Source of the DNA: Clostridia bacterium
GTDB taxonomy: Bacteria > Bacillota > Clostridia > Christensenellales > Aristaeellaceae
NCBI GenBank assembly: GCA_017410455.1
Contig: JAFQQT010000024.1
Location: forward strand, 1 to 46,599
Length of the DNA stretch: 46,599 nucleotides
Direction: 5' to 3'
The notes under the pieces are model-generated. The model did not search any database. It had not been told where the DNA came from and saw only the letters and a list, made by a program, of their open reading frames with translations. This document shows, in pieces, positions 8,838 to 17,192 of the stretch. A program made the position numbers and the translations under genes. The stretch's first letter is position 1, and each line of letters begins with the position of its first letter.

Positions 8838-9920
8838 TCAGGCGGCCGGGGCAAACAGCTCCAGCCAGCCCATCAGGTGCATTGCGTACTCCACGGCGAT
8901 GGCCACGATGACCACCAGCGCGGAAATGATGAAGCCGTGCAGCATGGGCCGCGCGCCGCTCTTGCGCATGGTGGCGAAGGAGGTGTTCATGCCGATGGCG
9001 GCCAGCGCGGCGACCATGAGGAACTTTGAGACGTCCTTCATCACGGCGGACACGCTGTCCGGGATGCAGCCCAGGCTCTTGAGGCACGCCATGGCCACGA
9101 AGCCCAGGATGAACCAGGGGAAGATCTTCGCGATGGAAACATTCGCGCGGATCTCCTGCGTGCTGCCCTGCGCCAGGGCCTCCCTGCGCTTGAGGCGGAC
9201 GCTGATGAGGGCGAAGATGATGACCGTGGGGATGATGCACAGCGTGCGGGTGAGCTTGACCATGGTGGCGAAATCACCCGCCGCCTCAGAGAAGGCGTAG
9301 CCGGTGGCCACCACGCTGGAGGTGTCGTTGACCGCCGTGCCGGCCCAGAGGCCGAAGGCCTGGTCGCTCAGACCCATCGCGCGGCCCATGAGGGGGAAGA
9401 GCAGGATCATCGCCATATCGAAGAGGAAGGTGGCGCTCATGGCGAAGGCGACGTCGGTGTCGTCCGCGTCGATGGTGGGGGCGATGGCCGCGATGGCGCT
9501 GCCGCCGCAGATGCCCGTGCCGGCGCTGATCAGGTTGGACATCTTCCAGTTCAGCCCCAGGGCCCTGCCGGAGAAGTAGCCCAGGCCGAAGCAGGTCGCC
9601 AGGGTGAAGACCATCACCAGCAGGCTCATGCGGCCTACATCGAGGATCACATCGATGGACAGGCTCGCGCCCAGCAGGATGATGGCGAACTTCAGCAGCT
9701 TCTTGCTGGTGAACTTCAGGCCCGGCGTGAGGAGCTTGCCCGGCTTGCGCACGGCGTTCACGCCCATGCCGATGAACATGGCGATCACCGCCGCGCCAAT
9801 GAGATGGGTGCCCAGGAGCTTGTCCAGCAGGTCGGCCAGCAGGGTGGCCACGACGGCAATGCCCAGCGACGCGCCCACGCCGGGGAGGCAGGAGAGCCAC
9901 TGACGGGCGAGTTTCTTCAT
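8838..9920 (-). CDS. YeiH/UPF0324-family membrane transporter (putative sulfate exporter family)
   Basis: A 360-residue polytopic membrane protein with about ten hydrophobic segments. It matches the YeiH family (conserved hypothetical 698): an early GIAVVATLLADLL segment, the IGAAVIAMFIGMGVNA segment, and the glycine-rich SAGTGICGGSAIAAIAP motif in mid-protein. A further conserved block reads FGLWAGTAVNDTSSVVATGY. The family is annotated as putative sulfate exporters on thin evidence, so the substrate should be treated as unknown. I moved the start from 9998 to 9920 because AAAGGAGG lies 8 bases before this ATG and the family begins at about this point. It has its own terminator at 8802-8833 and is probably a single-gene unit. 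Confidence 0.88.
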   Translation of the reverse strand: MKKLARQWLSCLPGVGASLGIAVVATLLADLLDKLLGTHLIGAAVIAMFIGMGVNAVRKPGKLLTPGLKFTSKKLLKFAIILLGASLSIDVILDVGRMSLLVMVFTLATCFGLGYFSGRALGLNWKMSNLISAGTGICGGSAIAAIAPTIDADDTDVAFAMSATFLFDMAMILLFPLMGRAMGLSDQAFGLWAGTAVNDTSSVVATGYAFSEAAGDFATMVKLTRTLCIIPTVIIFALISVRLKRREALAQGSTQEIRANVSIAKIFPWFILGFVAMACLKSLGCIPDSVSAVMKDVSKFLMVAALAAIGMNTSFATMRKSGARPMLHGFIISALVVIVAIAVEYAMHLMGWLELFAPAA

Positions 9921-9985
9921 GAGGGAAGCCTCCTTTGGTGCTGTGTATGCGCTTATCATACCATATGCGGCGGAAAAAGGGAAGA

Positions 9986-10020
9986 GCCGGACGGGCACAA
10001 TGCAATGCGCGCCGTCTGGC
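9986..10020 (-). terminator. Rho-independent terminator of the MATE gene
   Basis: On the minus strand, GCCAGACGG (10020-10012) pairs with CCGTCCGGC (9994-9986) with one G-U pair, and a TCTTCCCTTTTT tail follows. It lies just after the stop codon at 10026. Confidence 0.7.
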
Positions 10021-10025
10021 GATGC

Positions 10026-11447
10026 TTACTTCGCGCCCTTTGTGGCGGCGGAATACTCCTTGGGGCTCTGGATGGTCTGGCCGGTGAGGCGCAGGCGGTT
10101 GCGCAGCCACTTCATCACCGTGCAATAACAGGGGAAGAGGAAGCCGCAGGCCAGCAGCCAGGCGGCGGGGTTGGCCCACACGGCGGCGTCGAAGCCGAAG
10201 AAGGGCACCAGCAGCAGCGCCACGCCCGCGCGGCCGATCAGCTCCATCACCCCGGCGGTCATCGCCACGGTGGTGAAGCCCACGCCCTGGATGGTGAAGC
10301 GCACGATGTTGACGAAGAGCAGCGGGATGTACAGCGCGCTGTTGACGATGAGGAACTGGTGAGCCATGTTCAGCACCGTATCCAGTGTGGCCGGATCATC
10401 GGCGCGCACGAAGAGGGATACCAGGTCACGGCCGAAGAAGAAGATCACCACGAAGGCCAGCGCGCAGTAGATGCAGCCGACGAGGGAGGCGGCCTTCAGG
10501 CCCTGGCCGATGCGGTCGAGCTTCTTTGCGCCCACGTTCTGCCCGGCGAAGGTGGCCATGGCGGAGGCCAGCGCGTCAAAGACGATGCAGAAAAGCATGC
10601 TCAGCTTGCCCGCGGCGGTCACGGCGGAAACGGCCTCGGTGCTGATGCCGTTGACGGCGGCGGTCACCGTCAGGGAGCCGATGGCTGTGATGGAGTACTG
10701 CAGGCCGAAGGGGATGCCCATGGTCAGCAGGCGGCGGGCGAAGGGCACGCGCCAGCGCAGGTCCTCCTTCTGCATGCGCAGCACGGTGAACTTCCTGCGG
10801 ATGACCCACACGCACCACAGGCCGCTGACCAGCTGGCTGATGACCGTTGCCCAGGCCGCGCCGGCCACGCCCATCTGGAACTGGATGATGAACAGCAGGT
10901 CCAGCGCGATGTTGAGCAGCGCGGCGATGACGATGGCGATCATGGGCGTACGGCCGTCGCCCAGGGAGCGCATGACGCCGGCGGCCATGTTGTACATCAC
11001 CGTGGCGGGGATGGCGAAGAAGACCGGGCGGATGTAGGCGATGGCATTGGCGCGCAGATCGGGGCGGGTGCCCAGCATATCCAGCAGCTGGGGCGCGAAC
11101 ACGCCCGTGACCAGGCCCATCGCCACGGAGATGACCGCGCACAGGTACACCGCGTGCATCACGAAGCGGCGCATTTCGCCCTCCTGCTTCGCGCCGAAGG
11201 CCTGGGCGATGGGCAGAGAAAAGCCCGAGCAGATGCCCATGCAGAAGCCGTTGATCATGAAGTTCAGCGAGCCGGTGGAGCCCACTGCGCCCAGCTTGTC
11301 GTAGCCCAGATACACGCCGACGATCAGCGTGTCCACAAAGCTGTAGAGCTGCTGGAACAGGAAGCCGCCCAGCAGCGGGATGGCGAAGCCCAGAAGGAGC
11401 TTCATCGGGGAACCCTGCGTCAGATCGCGGGTGACGTTGCGTGCCAT
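10026..11447 (-). CDS. MATE-family multidrug/cation efflux transporter
   Basis: A 473-residue protein with about twelve membrane segments, the usual size for MATE exporters, which expel drugs or metabolites in exchange for Na+ or H+. The opening DLTQGSPMKLLLGFAIPLLG and the following FQQLYSFVDTLIVGVYLG are typical of the DinF/NorM-like Firmicutes group. The two halves are related: the segment GAVGSTGSLNFMINGFCMG recurs in pattern as AVNGISTEAVSAVTAAGKLS. I chose the start at 11447 because it matches the family's N-terminus and has GAAAGAGG in front. It has a dedicated promoter at 11514-11542 and a terminator at 9986-10020. The substrate is unknown. Confidence 0.93.
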   Translation of the reverse strand: MARNVTRDLTQGSPMKLLLGFAIPLLGGFLFQQLYSFVDTLIVGVYLGYDKLGAVGSTGSLNFMINGFCMGICSGFSLPIAQAFGAKQEGEMRRFVMHAVYLCAVISVAMGLVTGVFAPQLLDMLGTRPDLRANAIAYIRPVFFAIPATVMYNMAAGVMRSLGDGRTPMIAIVIAALLNIALDLLFIIQFQMGVAGAAWATVISQLVSGLWCVWVIRRKFTVLRMQKEDLRWRVPFARRLLTMGIPFGLQYSITAIGSLTVTAAVNGISTEAVSAVTAAGKLSMLFCIVFDALASAMATFAGQNVGAKKLDRIGQGLKAASLVGCIYCALAFVVIFFFGRDLVSLFVRADDPATLDTVLNMAHQFLIVNSALYIPLLFVNIVRFTIQGVGFTTVAMTAGVMELIGRAGVALLLVPFFGFDAAVWANPAAWLLACGFLFPCYCTVMKWLRNRLRLTGQTIQSPKEYSAATKGAK

Positions 11448-11513
11448 AGGTGCGCCTCTTTCCAGCGTTTTTCGGTGCGGGATGCCGTGCGAACGATGCA
11501 CGGGCCAATGGGA

Positions 11514-11542
11514 TATATAGCACACTTTCGGCGCTTTCGCAA
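11514..11542 (-). promoter_or_regulatory. Promoter of the MATE gene
   Basis: On the minus strand, TTGCGA (11542-11537) and TATATA (11519-11514) are separated by 17 bases. The leader to the ATG is about 60 bases. Confidence 0.5.
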
Positions 11543-11586
11543 GCGGAAAAATACGGCGATTTTCTGCCCGGATTGTGCAGCAACAT

Positions 11587-11616
11587 AAAAGGGACAGACC
11601 AGCTGCGGTCTGTCCC
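11587..11616 (-). terminator. Rho-independent terminator of the CARDB-like gene
   Basis: A perfect 10-base stem (GGGACAGACC with GGTCTGTCCC, 11591-11616) has a 6-base loop. On the minus strand it is followed by TTTTATG. It starts 15 bases after the stop codon at 11631. Confidence 0.85.
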
Positions 11617-11630
11617 ATGATATTCAGGGC

Positions 11631-13562
11631 TTACTCGTCCTGCGCGGAGCGGCGGCGACGGCGGTAGGTGCCTTCGCTGGCGTCATCGGCGGGGACGTCG
11701 GGGTCGGCGGACGGCTCGCTCACGGGGGCGTCGGCCTCGGGGGCGTCAGCGGCGGGGGCGTCGTCGGCTTCCTCGGTGTGGGTGGCTTCGGGGTAGAGCT
11801 CGTTCATGCTCTCCTGCATGTTGTTGGAGAGAGTCTCGGTGTCGATGACGTCGCTGTCGGCCTTGTCGTCGGCGGGGGCGTCATCGGCGGCCTTGTCATC
11901 GTCGTCTGCCTCGGATTCGGGCATGTAGTGACGGCGGCGGCGGGACACGCTCTGGGCGTAGTCGTTGCCCTGGACGCGCTCGAGGGTGTCCGCGGCGTCG
12001 CGGGACTTCCCGGAGGCGATGCTGCGGCCGATCAGGCCCACCAGGATCAGCGCAAGGCAGACGCCAGCCAGGCCCAGCAGGGCGTAGAAGCCGATATCCA
12101 GCGCGGACTCCGCCTGATCATACTCAGCGGGGAGGCTGTCATGCTGGGGCACGGGCTCCGTCACAGGGACAGCGGGGGTGGCGATGGGCGCCATGGTGGG
12201 GGTGGCGGTGGGGGGCGCATAGCGCACGACCACGCCATTGCCCTCGAAGGTCAGCGTGTCGCCCAGCTGATCGGTGGTGTGGGCGTCGAAGCGGAAGGTG
12301 CCGGGGTAATCCACCTGCACGTCGCGCACGAAGGTGAGGGTCTCACCGGGGTTGATGGTCGCGCCGGCGCTGCTGGTGTTGTAGGGGTAGACCTTCACGC
12401 CCGAGGCAGTCACGGTGACGCCCGTGGCGGCGGTGGCGGAAGTGTTGGTCACATGCACGGTGAACTTGACGATGCCGGGCTTGGTGTAGATGGTGCTGCG
12501 GTCAGCCTCGGCCACCACGGTGAGGGTCACTTCCTTGGCCGGATCCACGGCGATGAGGTGCACATACTCCGTGGCGGTCTGGATCTCGCTGCCGGACTCG
12601 GTGGAGCCGGTGACGGTGAAGATGAGGTCGGCCGTGCCGGTGATGGTCAGCTCCTTCTCCAGCGTGACGGTTTCTCCCGCAGGCGCCGTTTCGCCGGTGA
12701 AGACCGTGCCCAGCACAGGGTCGGTCACGGTGATGTTGCCGATATCGTTCTTGCCGGTGTTCTTCAGCGTCAGGGTCAGCTTCACCACGTCGCCCGCCAT
12801 GCCGCCCTTCTTGTCGGCGGCCAGGGTGGCGGTCAGCTTCACATCGCCATACTTGATGGTGGCTTCCTCGACCTTGACGTTCTGGTTTTCCGTGCCGGAC
12901 TTGTAAGTCACCGTGGCGTGGGAGCTGATGCTCTTCTTCTTCATGGTGACGGTGAAGGTGTGGGTGATGGTTTCGCCGGGCTGCACCGTGCCCAGGGAGG
13001 CCTTGTCGCTGGCGACGGCGCTGCTCTCCTGGATGGTCACGTTCTCAGCCGGGGCGTTGCCGGTGTTGGTGATGGTGTACAGGACGTAGACCTTCTGGCC
13101 GTTGCGGGCGGTGGTGGGGGTGATGGAGCGGGTGACCTCCAGCTTCGCCTCGGCGCCCGCGTCAACGATGCCCACCGAATAGGGCTGCTGCTTCTGGATG
13201 ACCACGCCATCCTCGCCCGTGATGTGATAGGCGAGGTAGAAGGTCAGCTTGCCTTCGGTCAGTTGCTCCTGCGACACCTGCCAGGTGCCGTTCCACGTCG
13301 CGGACTGGCCGGCGGCAAGCGTGGGGGTGCCGAAGTCCACAATCCGCGCGCGGTCCGGGTTGTACAGCGCGCAGGGGCCGGGCATGTCCACAGCGGATGC
13401 GTTGGTCACTGTGATAGTCACATCCACCGGGCCGGGGCCGTTGAAGCGCTTCTCGCTCAGCACCACGTTGACTTCCGGGATCGCAGCCTCTGCCAGCGCA
13501 CCGCCGCACAGGGCGAGAACCAGCAGCATCAGCGTCAGGCATACCAGAAATTTCTGCTTCAT
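11631..13562 (-). CDS. Secreted membrane-anchored protein with CARDB/DUF11-like repeats and acidic tail
   Basis: This 643-residue protein has four parts. A signal peptide (MKQKFLVCLTLMLLVLALCG) is followed by four or five beta-sandwich repeats of the CARDB/DUF11 kind (VYVLYTITNTGNAPAENVTI, VVKLTLTLKNTGKNDIGNIT, IVKFTVHVTNTSATAATGVT). A Pro/Thr linker (ATPTMAPIATPAVPVTEPVP) leads to one membrane segment at about 490-511. The last 132 residues should be cytoplasmic: they are rich in Asp, Glu and Ala and bracketed by two basic motifs, SRRRRHYMPESE and TYRRRRRSAQDE. The repeats are typical of surface proteins, and no enzyme signature is seen. I moved the start to 13562 because that gives a proper signal peptide. 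No strong ribosome site precedes it, but a strong one serves an 8-codon frame just upstream. Function unknown. Confidence 0.8.
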   Translation of the reverse strand: MKQKFLVCLTLMLLVLALCGGALAEAAIPEVNVVLSEKRFNGPGPVDVTITVTNASAVDMPGPCALYNPDRARIVDFGTPTLAAGQSATWNGTWQVSQEQLTEGKLTFYLAYHITGEDGVVIQKQQPYSVGIVDAGAEAKLEVTRSITPTTARNGQKVYVLYTITNTGNAPAENVTIQESSAVASDKASLGTVQPGETITHTFTVTMKKKSISSHATVTYKSGTENQNVKVEEATIKYGDVKLTATLAADKKGGMAGDVVKLTLTLKNTGKNDIGNITVTDPVLGTVFTGETAPAGETVTLEKELTITGTADLIFTVTGSTESGSEIQTATEYVHLIAVDPAKEVTLTVVAEADRSTIYTKPGIVKFTVHVTNTSATAATGVTVTASGVKVYPYNTSSAGATINPGETLTFVRDVQVDYPGTFRFDAHTTDQLGDTLTFEGNGVVVRYAPPTATPTMAPIATPAVPVTEPVPQHDSLPAEYDQAESALDIGFYALLGLAGVCLALILVGLIGRSIASGKSRDAADTLERVQGNDYAQSVSRRRRHYMPESEADDDDKAADDAPADDKADSDVIDTETLSNNMQESMNELYPEATHTEEADDAPAADAPEADAPVSEPSADPDVPADDASEGTYRRRRRSAQDE

Positions 13563-13567
13563 AACCG

Positions 13568-13594
13568 TTATCGGGCGGCAAGTGTGCCGTCCAT
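13568..13594 (-). promoter_or_regulatory. Eight-codon leader frame upstream of the CARDB-like gene
   Basis: On the minus strand, GGAAGGAGG directly precedes ATG (13594), giving MDGTLAAR and a stop (TAA, 13570-13568). The stop lies 5 bases before the main start at 13562, which itself lacks a good ribosome site. The layout suggests that translation of the main gene is coupled to, or controlled by, this short frame. Chance is a reasonable alternative. Confidence 0.4.
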
Positions 13595-13667
13595 CCTCCT
13601 TCCACGCCTGCGGGGCAGGCTCGGGATCGATCACATGGCCTGTATGAGGATACAAACCTTCAATCCT

Positions 13668-13697
13668 ATTGTACTCGTAAACAGGGGGTTCTGTCAA
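13668..13697 (-). promoter_or_regulatory. Proximal promoter of the CARDB-like gene
   Basis: On the minus strand, a perfect TTGACA (13697-13692) and TACAAT (13673-13668) are separated by 18 bases. The leader to the start at 13562 is about 100 bases. Confidence 0.7.
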
Positions 13698-13819
13698 GTC
13701 GCTTGCAGCATATTATGTGGAAGCTGCGGCTGGACTGCGTGCCGTTTCTTCCAATTTATGTGCTGCACCCTGCAGGAAATCCCTGCGCACAGGGTTCAAC
13801 GGTTGACTCGGGTGGTATT

Positions 13820-13849
13820 ATTGTAACCGCTGCGACATTTCCTTGTCAA
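13820..13849 (-). promoter_or_regulatory. Distal promoter of the CARDB-like gene
   Basis: This is a second TTGACA (13849-13844), N18, TACAAT (13825-13820) on the minus strand. It lies exactly 152 bases upstream of the proximal copy and has the same hexamers and spacing. The 120 bases between the two contain a CCCTG/CAGGG hairpin but no gene, so a short transcript or a structured leader is possible. The rest of 13563-13964 shows nothing else. Confidence 0.6.
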
Positions 13850-13877
13850 TAAAGGACGGGCGCAGATTTTGTAAAAC

Positions 13878-13906
13878 TTGCATGGCGGAGGGTATCGTGC
13901 TATAAT
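13878..13906 (+). promoter_or_regulatory. Promoter of the M42 peptidase cluster
   Basis: TTGCAT (13878-13883) and a perfect TATAAT (13901-13906) are separated by 17 bases. The leader to the first peptidase start at 13965 is about 52 bases. It is divergent from the distal CARDB-like promoter 28 bases away. Confidence 0.65.
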
Positions 13907-13964
13907 GGATGCAGTACGTTATGAAGCCCGGGCGGCTGAGGCGGCCCGGCAAAGGAGGAATCCC

Positions 13965-15005
13965 ATGGACGTGAAAAAGATACTGGCCGAGGCGACCTCA
14001 ACCCTCGGCGTGTCCGGCCATGAGGCGGAGGTGGCGGCGTATTTTGCCGAACAGTTCCGCCCCCTGGTGGACGAAGTGAAGGTGGACGCGATGTACAATG
14101 TCATCGCCCGCCGGAAGGGCAATGGCCCCAAGATCATGCTCTGCGCCCATCTGGACGAGATCGCCCTGATGGTGACGAAGATCGAGGATGACGGCTGTGT
14201 GCGCTTCTCCAGCGTGGGCGGCGTGGATCCCCGCATCCTGCCCGGCTCCCGCGTATGGGTGCATGGCGCGAAGGGTAAGCTCTTCGGCACCATCGGCGCC
14301 CTGCCGCCCCACCTGATGAGTGCGGAAGACCGCACCAACAATTACAAGATGGACAAGCTTCATGTGGACCTGGGCATGTGCGCCGAGACCGTGCGCAGCC
14401 AGGTGCGCATCGGCGACCTGATCACCTTCAACACCCCCTTCACCGAGCTGGGCGGCAATCAGGTGGCGGCCAAGTCCCTGGATGACCGCGCCTGCGTGGC
14501 CATCCTGCTGCGGGCTGCCGAGCGCCTGCAGAAGCTGGTCTGCGATGCGGATGTGTACTTCGTCTGCTCCTCCCAGGAGGAGGTGGGCGGCCGCGGCGCG
14601 ATGACCGCTGCCTTCGGCGTGGAGCCGGACTGCGCGGTGGTGCTGGACGTCGATTTTGCCCTCACTCCCGGCTGCGGCCCCGATGTGGCCTGCCCGCTGG
14701 ACGCGATGGTGGTCACCCACGGCCCCTTCATCCAGCCGAAGCTGAACAAGCGCCTGATCGACTGCGCCAAGGCCCACAACGTGAAGCTCACCCAGACCGT
14801 GGCGGGCCGCTCCACCGGCACCGACGCGGATGAGATCGGCGTTTCCCGCGCGGGTGTGCCGGTTGTGCTGCTGTCCCTGCCGGAGAAGTACATGCACACC
14901 TCTGTTGAAACGATTTCCCTGGATACCCTCGAAGAAGGCGCGCGCCTGCTGGCCCATTTCGTCAGCGAGCTGGACGCGGGATGGGAGGAAGACCTGTGGA
15001 TCTGA
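13965..15005 (+). CDS. M42-family metallo-aminopeptidase, copy 1
   Basis: A 346-residue enzyme of the M42 (glutamyl aminopeptidase/FrvX/CelM) family. It is expected to be cytoplasmic and to form tetrahedral dodecamers that trim peptides using two metal ions. Visible metal-site motifs are CAHLDEIALM (His and Asp), KSLDDRA (bridging Asp), SSQEEVGGRGA (catalytic Glu plus metal Glu), VVLDVD (Asp) and the late EKYMHTSVE (His). The start at 13965 was chosen for AAAGGAGGAA 5 bases upstream; the longer frame has no ribosome site. The next M42 gene overlaps its end by 10 bases. The three copies are diverged, so they probably differ in substrate. Older family members were misnamed cellulases. Confidence 0.93.
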   Translation: MDVKKILAEATSTLGVSGHEAEVAAYFAEQFRPLVDEVKVDAMYNVIARRKGNGPKIMLCAHLDEIALMVTKIEDDGCVRFSSVGGVDPRILPGSRVWVHGAKGKLFGTIGALPPHLMSAEDRTNNYKMDKLHVDLGMCAETVRSQVRIGDLITFNTPFTELGGNQVAAKSLDDRACVAILLRAAERLQKLVCDADVYFVCSSQEEVGGRGAMTAAFGVEPDCAVVLDVDFALTPGCGPDVACPLDAMVVTHGPFIQPKLNKRLIDCAKAHNVKLTQTVAGRSTGTDADEIGVSRAGVPVVLLSLPEKYMHTSVETISLDTLEEGARLLAHFVSELDAGWEEDLWI

Positions 15006-16006
15006 AGACATTGACTGAAATCAACGCCCCCTCGGGCCATGAGCAGCCCATCCGCCGCGCCCTGCTGGCGGAGCTGAAGGAAAAGGGCTTCCAGCCCACC
15101 ATTGACCGCATGGGCAACATCATTGTGGTCAAGGAAGGCGTCGGCCCCGTGCCCCGCAAGCGCGTGCTGGTGTCCGCCCACATGGACGAGGTGGGCCTCA
15201 TCGTCACCGGCCACACCGAGGACGGCTTCCTCAAGGTGACCCAGGCCGGCGGTATCGACACCCGCGTGCTGATTTCCAAGCGCGTGCTGGTGGGCGATGA
15301 CAACATCCCTGGCGTCATCGGCGCGGTGGCCATCCACCTGCAAAGCGCCGCTGATCGTGCCCGCGTGATGGGCTACCGCGAGATCTGCGTGGACATCGGC
15401 GCCAAGAGCAAGGGCGAGGCCGAGGGCAAGGCCCCCAAGGGTACCTACATCAGCTTCGACACGCCCTATGTGGAATACGGCGAGGGCTTCGCCTGCGGCA
15501 AGGCCTTCGATGACCGCGTGGGCTGCTGGACGATCCTGCGCCTGCTGGAGGAGGAGCTGCCCTGCGACCTGGTGGCGGCCTTTGTCAGCGAGGAGGAGGT
15601 CGGCTGCCGCGGCGCATCCGGCGCGGCTTTTGCTCAGGAGCCGGATATCGGCATCGTCCTGGAGGGTACCACCTGCAATGACCTGGGCGACATCCCGGAG
15701 ATCGCGCAGGTCTGCAAGTGCGGCTCCGGTGTGGCGGTATCCTTCATGGACAATGCTTCCATCGGCAACCGCGAGCTGTTCCGCAAGGCCATCGCCATCG
15801 GCGAAAAGGAGGGCATCGCCCATCAGGTGAAGTCCTCCGTGTCCGGCGGCAACGACGGCGGCGTCATCCAGCGCGCCCGCGAGGGCATCCCGACCCTGGT
15901 GCTGAGCGTTCCCTGCCGCTACATTCACAGCCCCTCCACCGTCATCAAGCTGTCCGACGCGGAAAGCCAGTTCGAGCTGACCCGCGCACTGCTCAGGGCG
16001 CTGTAA
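14996..16006 (+). CDS. M42-family metallo-aminopeptidase, copy 2
   Basis: A 336-residue paralogue of copy 1. The metal site is complete: SAHMDEVGLIV, KAFDDRVGCW, SEEEVGCRGASGA, the IVLEGT position where the metal Asp is replaced by Glu, and CRYIHSPST. Copies 1 and 3 have Asp there, and a Glu is also accepted in this family. I prefer the GTG at 14996 over the ATG at 14981, because GGGAGGAAG lies 7 bases before the GTG while the ATG overlaps that site. The gene overlaps the end of copy 1, so the two are translationally linked. The opening DLKTLTEINAPSGHEQP is characteristic of the family. Confidence 0.92.
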   Translation: MDLKTLTEINAPSGHEQPIRRALLAELKEKGFQPTIDRMGNIIVVKEGVGPVPRKRVLVSAHMDEVGLIVTGHTEDGFLKVTQAGGIDTRVLISKRVLVGDDNIPGVIGAVAIHLQSAADRARVMGYREICVDIGAKSKGEAEGKAPKGTYISFDTPYVEYGEGFACGKAFDDRVGCWTILRLLEEELPCDLVAAFVSEEEVGCRGASGAAFAQEPDIGIVLEGTTCNDLGDIPEIAQVCKCGSGVAVSFMDNASIGNRELFRKAIAIGEKEGIAHQVKSSVSGGNDGGVIQRAREGIPTLVLSVPCRYIHSPSTVIKLSDAESQFELTRALLRAL

Positions 16007-16031
16007 GCCGGATGCATCGTCCCACAAACCA

Positions 16032-16064
16032 AATTCCGAATTCCGCATTCCGAATTCCGAATTC
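16032..16064. repeat. Seven-base tandem repeat (AATTCCG units)
   Basis: Four full units and one partial unit occur in a row: AATTCCG at 16032, 16039, 16053 and the variant CATTCCG at 16046, ending in AATTC at 16064. It fills most of the 79-base gap between M42 copies 2 and 3 and lies just before the ribosome site of copy 3. The GAATTC steps make it partly self-complementary. Confidence 0.85.
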
Positions 16065-16085
16065 AAAAAGGAGTGTATATATACC

Positions 16086-17066
16086 ATGTTTGAGCTTCTG
16101 AAGAAGGTCCTCGCCCCCATCGGCCCCAGCGGCCTGGAGGGCCCCGTGGCGGAGGTCATCCGCGAGGAAATCAAGGATTATGTGGATACCATCGAGGTGG
16201 ACGCCCTGGGCAACCTGATCGCCACCAAGCTGGGCAAAGCCGAAAACCCCCGCAAGGTGATGCTTTCCGCCCATATGGATCACATCGGCTATATCGTCAC
16301 CGGCGTGGAGAAGGAAGGCTTCCTGCGCGTGACCAACGTGGGCGGCATCGGCATGAACAACAGCTACAACCGCCATGTGGTGTTTGCGGGCGGCGTCAAC
16401 GGCGTGGTGGTGGCCCAGCCCGTGGCCGGTCAGCCTGCGCTGAAGGATCTGTTTGTGGACATCGGTGCGGCGGACAGGGAGGATGCGCTGAAGATGGTCT
16501 CCCTGGGCGATGTGTGCGTGTATGCCGGTGAGTGCTTCCGCCTGGGCGAGCACCGCGTGGCCGCCCCCGCCATGGATGACCGCTGCGCCTGCGCCCTGCT
16601 GGTGAAGCTCCTTCAAACGGTGGGCGACACGCAGGACACCATCATCGCCGTCTTCTCCGTCCAGGAGGAGGTTGGCTGCCGCGGCGCGAAGGTGGCTTCC
16701 TTCGCCAAGGAACCCGATATCGGCATTGCCCTGGACGTGACCGGCTGGGGCGATACCCCCGGCGTGACCCAGCCCGAGATCAAGCTGGGCGAGGGCATCG
16801 GCGTGAAGGTGATGGATCGCGCCAGCATCAGCAACCCTGAGCTGCGCGAGGCCCTGATGGCCGCGGGTGAAAAGGCGGGCGTCAAGACTCAGCGCGAGGT
16901 GCTGCCCTACGGCGGTACCGATGCGGGCGCCATGCAGACCAGCCGCGCCGGTATCCCGGTGTGTACGCTGTCTGTGCCCTGCCGTTATGTCCACAGCGCC
17001 TGCGAAGTGATCGACATGCGCGACATGGATGCGGGGCTGAAGCTGCTGCAGGCGTATTTCGCGTAA
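16086..17066 (+). CDS. M42-family metallo-aminopeptidase, copy 3
   Basis: A 326-residue paralogue of the two preceding peptidases. Metal-site motifs are SAHMDHIGYIV, PAMDDRCACALL, VQEEVGCRGAKVA, IALDVTGWG and CRYVHSACE. The first motif has His where the other two copies have Glu (DHIG versus DEIA and DEVG); this form is also seen in FrvX-like members, so activity is still likely. It has its own ribosome site, AAAAAGGAG. A strong terminator at 17074-17102 ends the cluster. All three are probably co-transcribed from 13878. Confidence 0.92.
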   Translation: MFELLKKVLAPIGPSGLEGPVAEVIREEIKDYVDTIEVDALGNLIATKLGKAENPRKVMLSAHMDHIGYIVTGVEKEGFLRVTNVGGIGMNNSYNRHVVFAGGVNGVVVAQPVAGQPALKDLFVDIGAADREDALKMVSLGDVCVYAGECFRLGEHRVAAPAMDDRCACALLVKLLQTVGDTQDTIIAVFSVQEEVGCRGAKVASFAKEPDIGIALDVTGWGDTPGVTQPEIKLGEGIGVKVMDRASISNPELREALMAAGEKAGVKTQREVLPYGGTDAGAMQTSRAGIPVCTLSVPCRYVHSACEVIDMRDMDAGLKLLQAYFA

Positions 17067-17073
17067 TGCTGCG

Positions 17074-17107
17074 GGGGGAGAAGTGAAAAAGGCTTCTCCC
17101 CCTGTCC
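17074..17107 (+). terminator. Rho-independent terminator of the M42 cluster
   Basis: GGGGGAGAAG (17074-17083) and CTTCTCCCCC (17093-17102) form a perfect 10-base stem with a 9-base loop, followed by a T-rich TGTCCTTTTA tail. It lies 8 bases after the last M42 stop codon. Confidence 0.8.
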
Positions 17108-17192
17108 TTTTATGGCTTTTTGAGGAAACAAAACGGATGCCGCCGCTTTGCTTCCTCAGAAAGCCTGTATTCCGACAAACGGAGGTTTCCCG

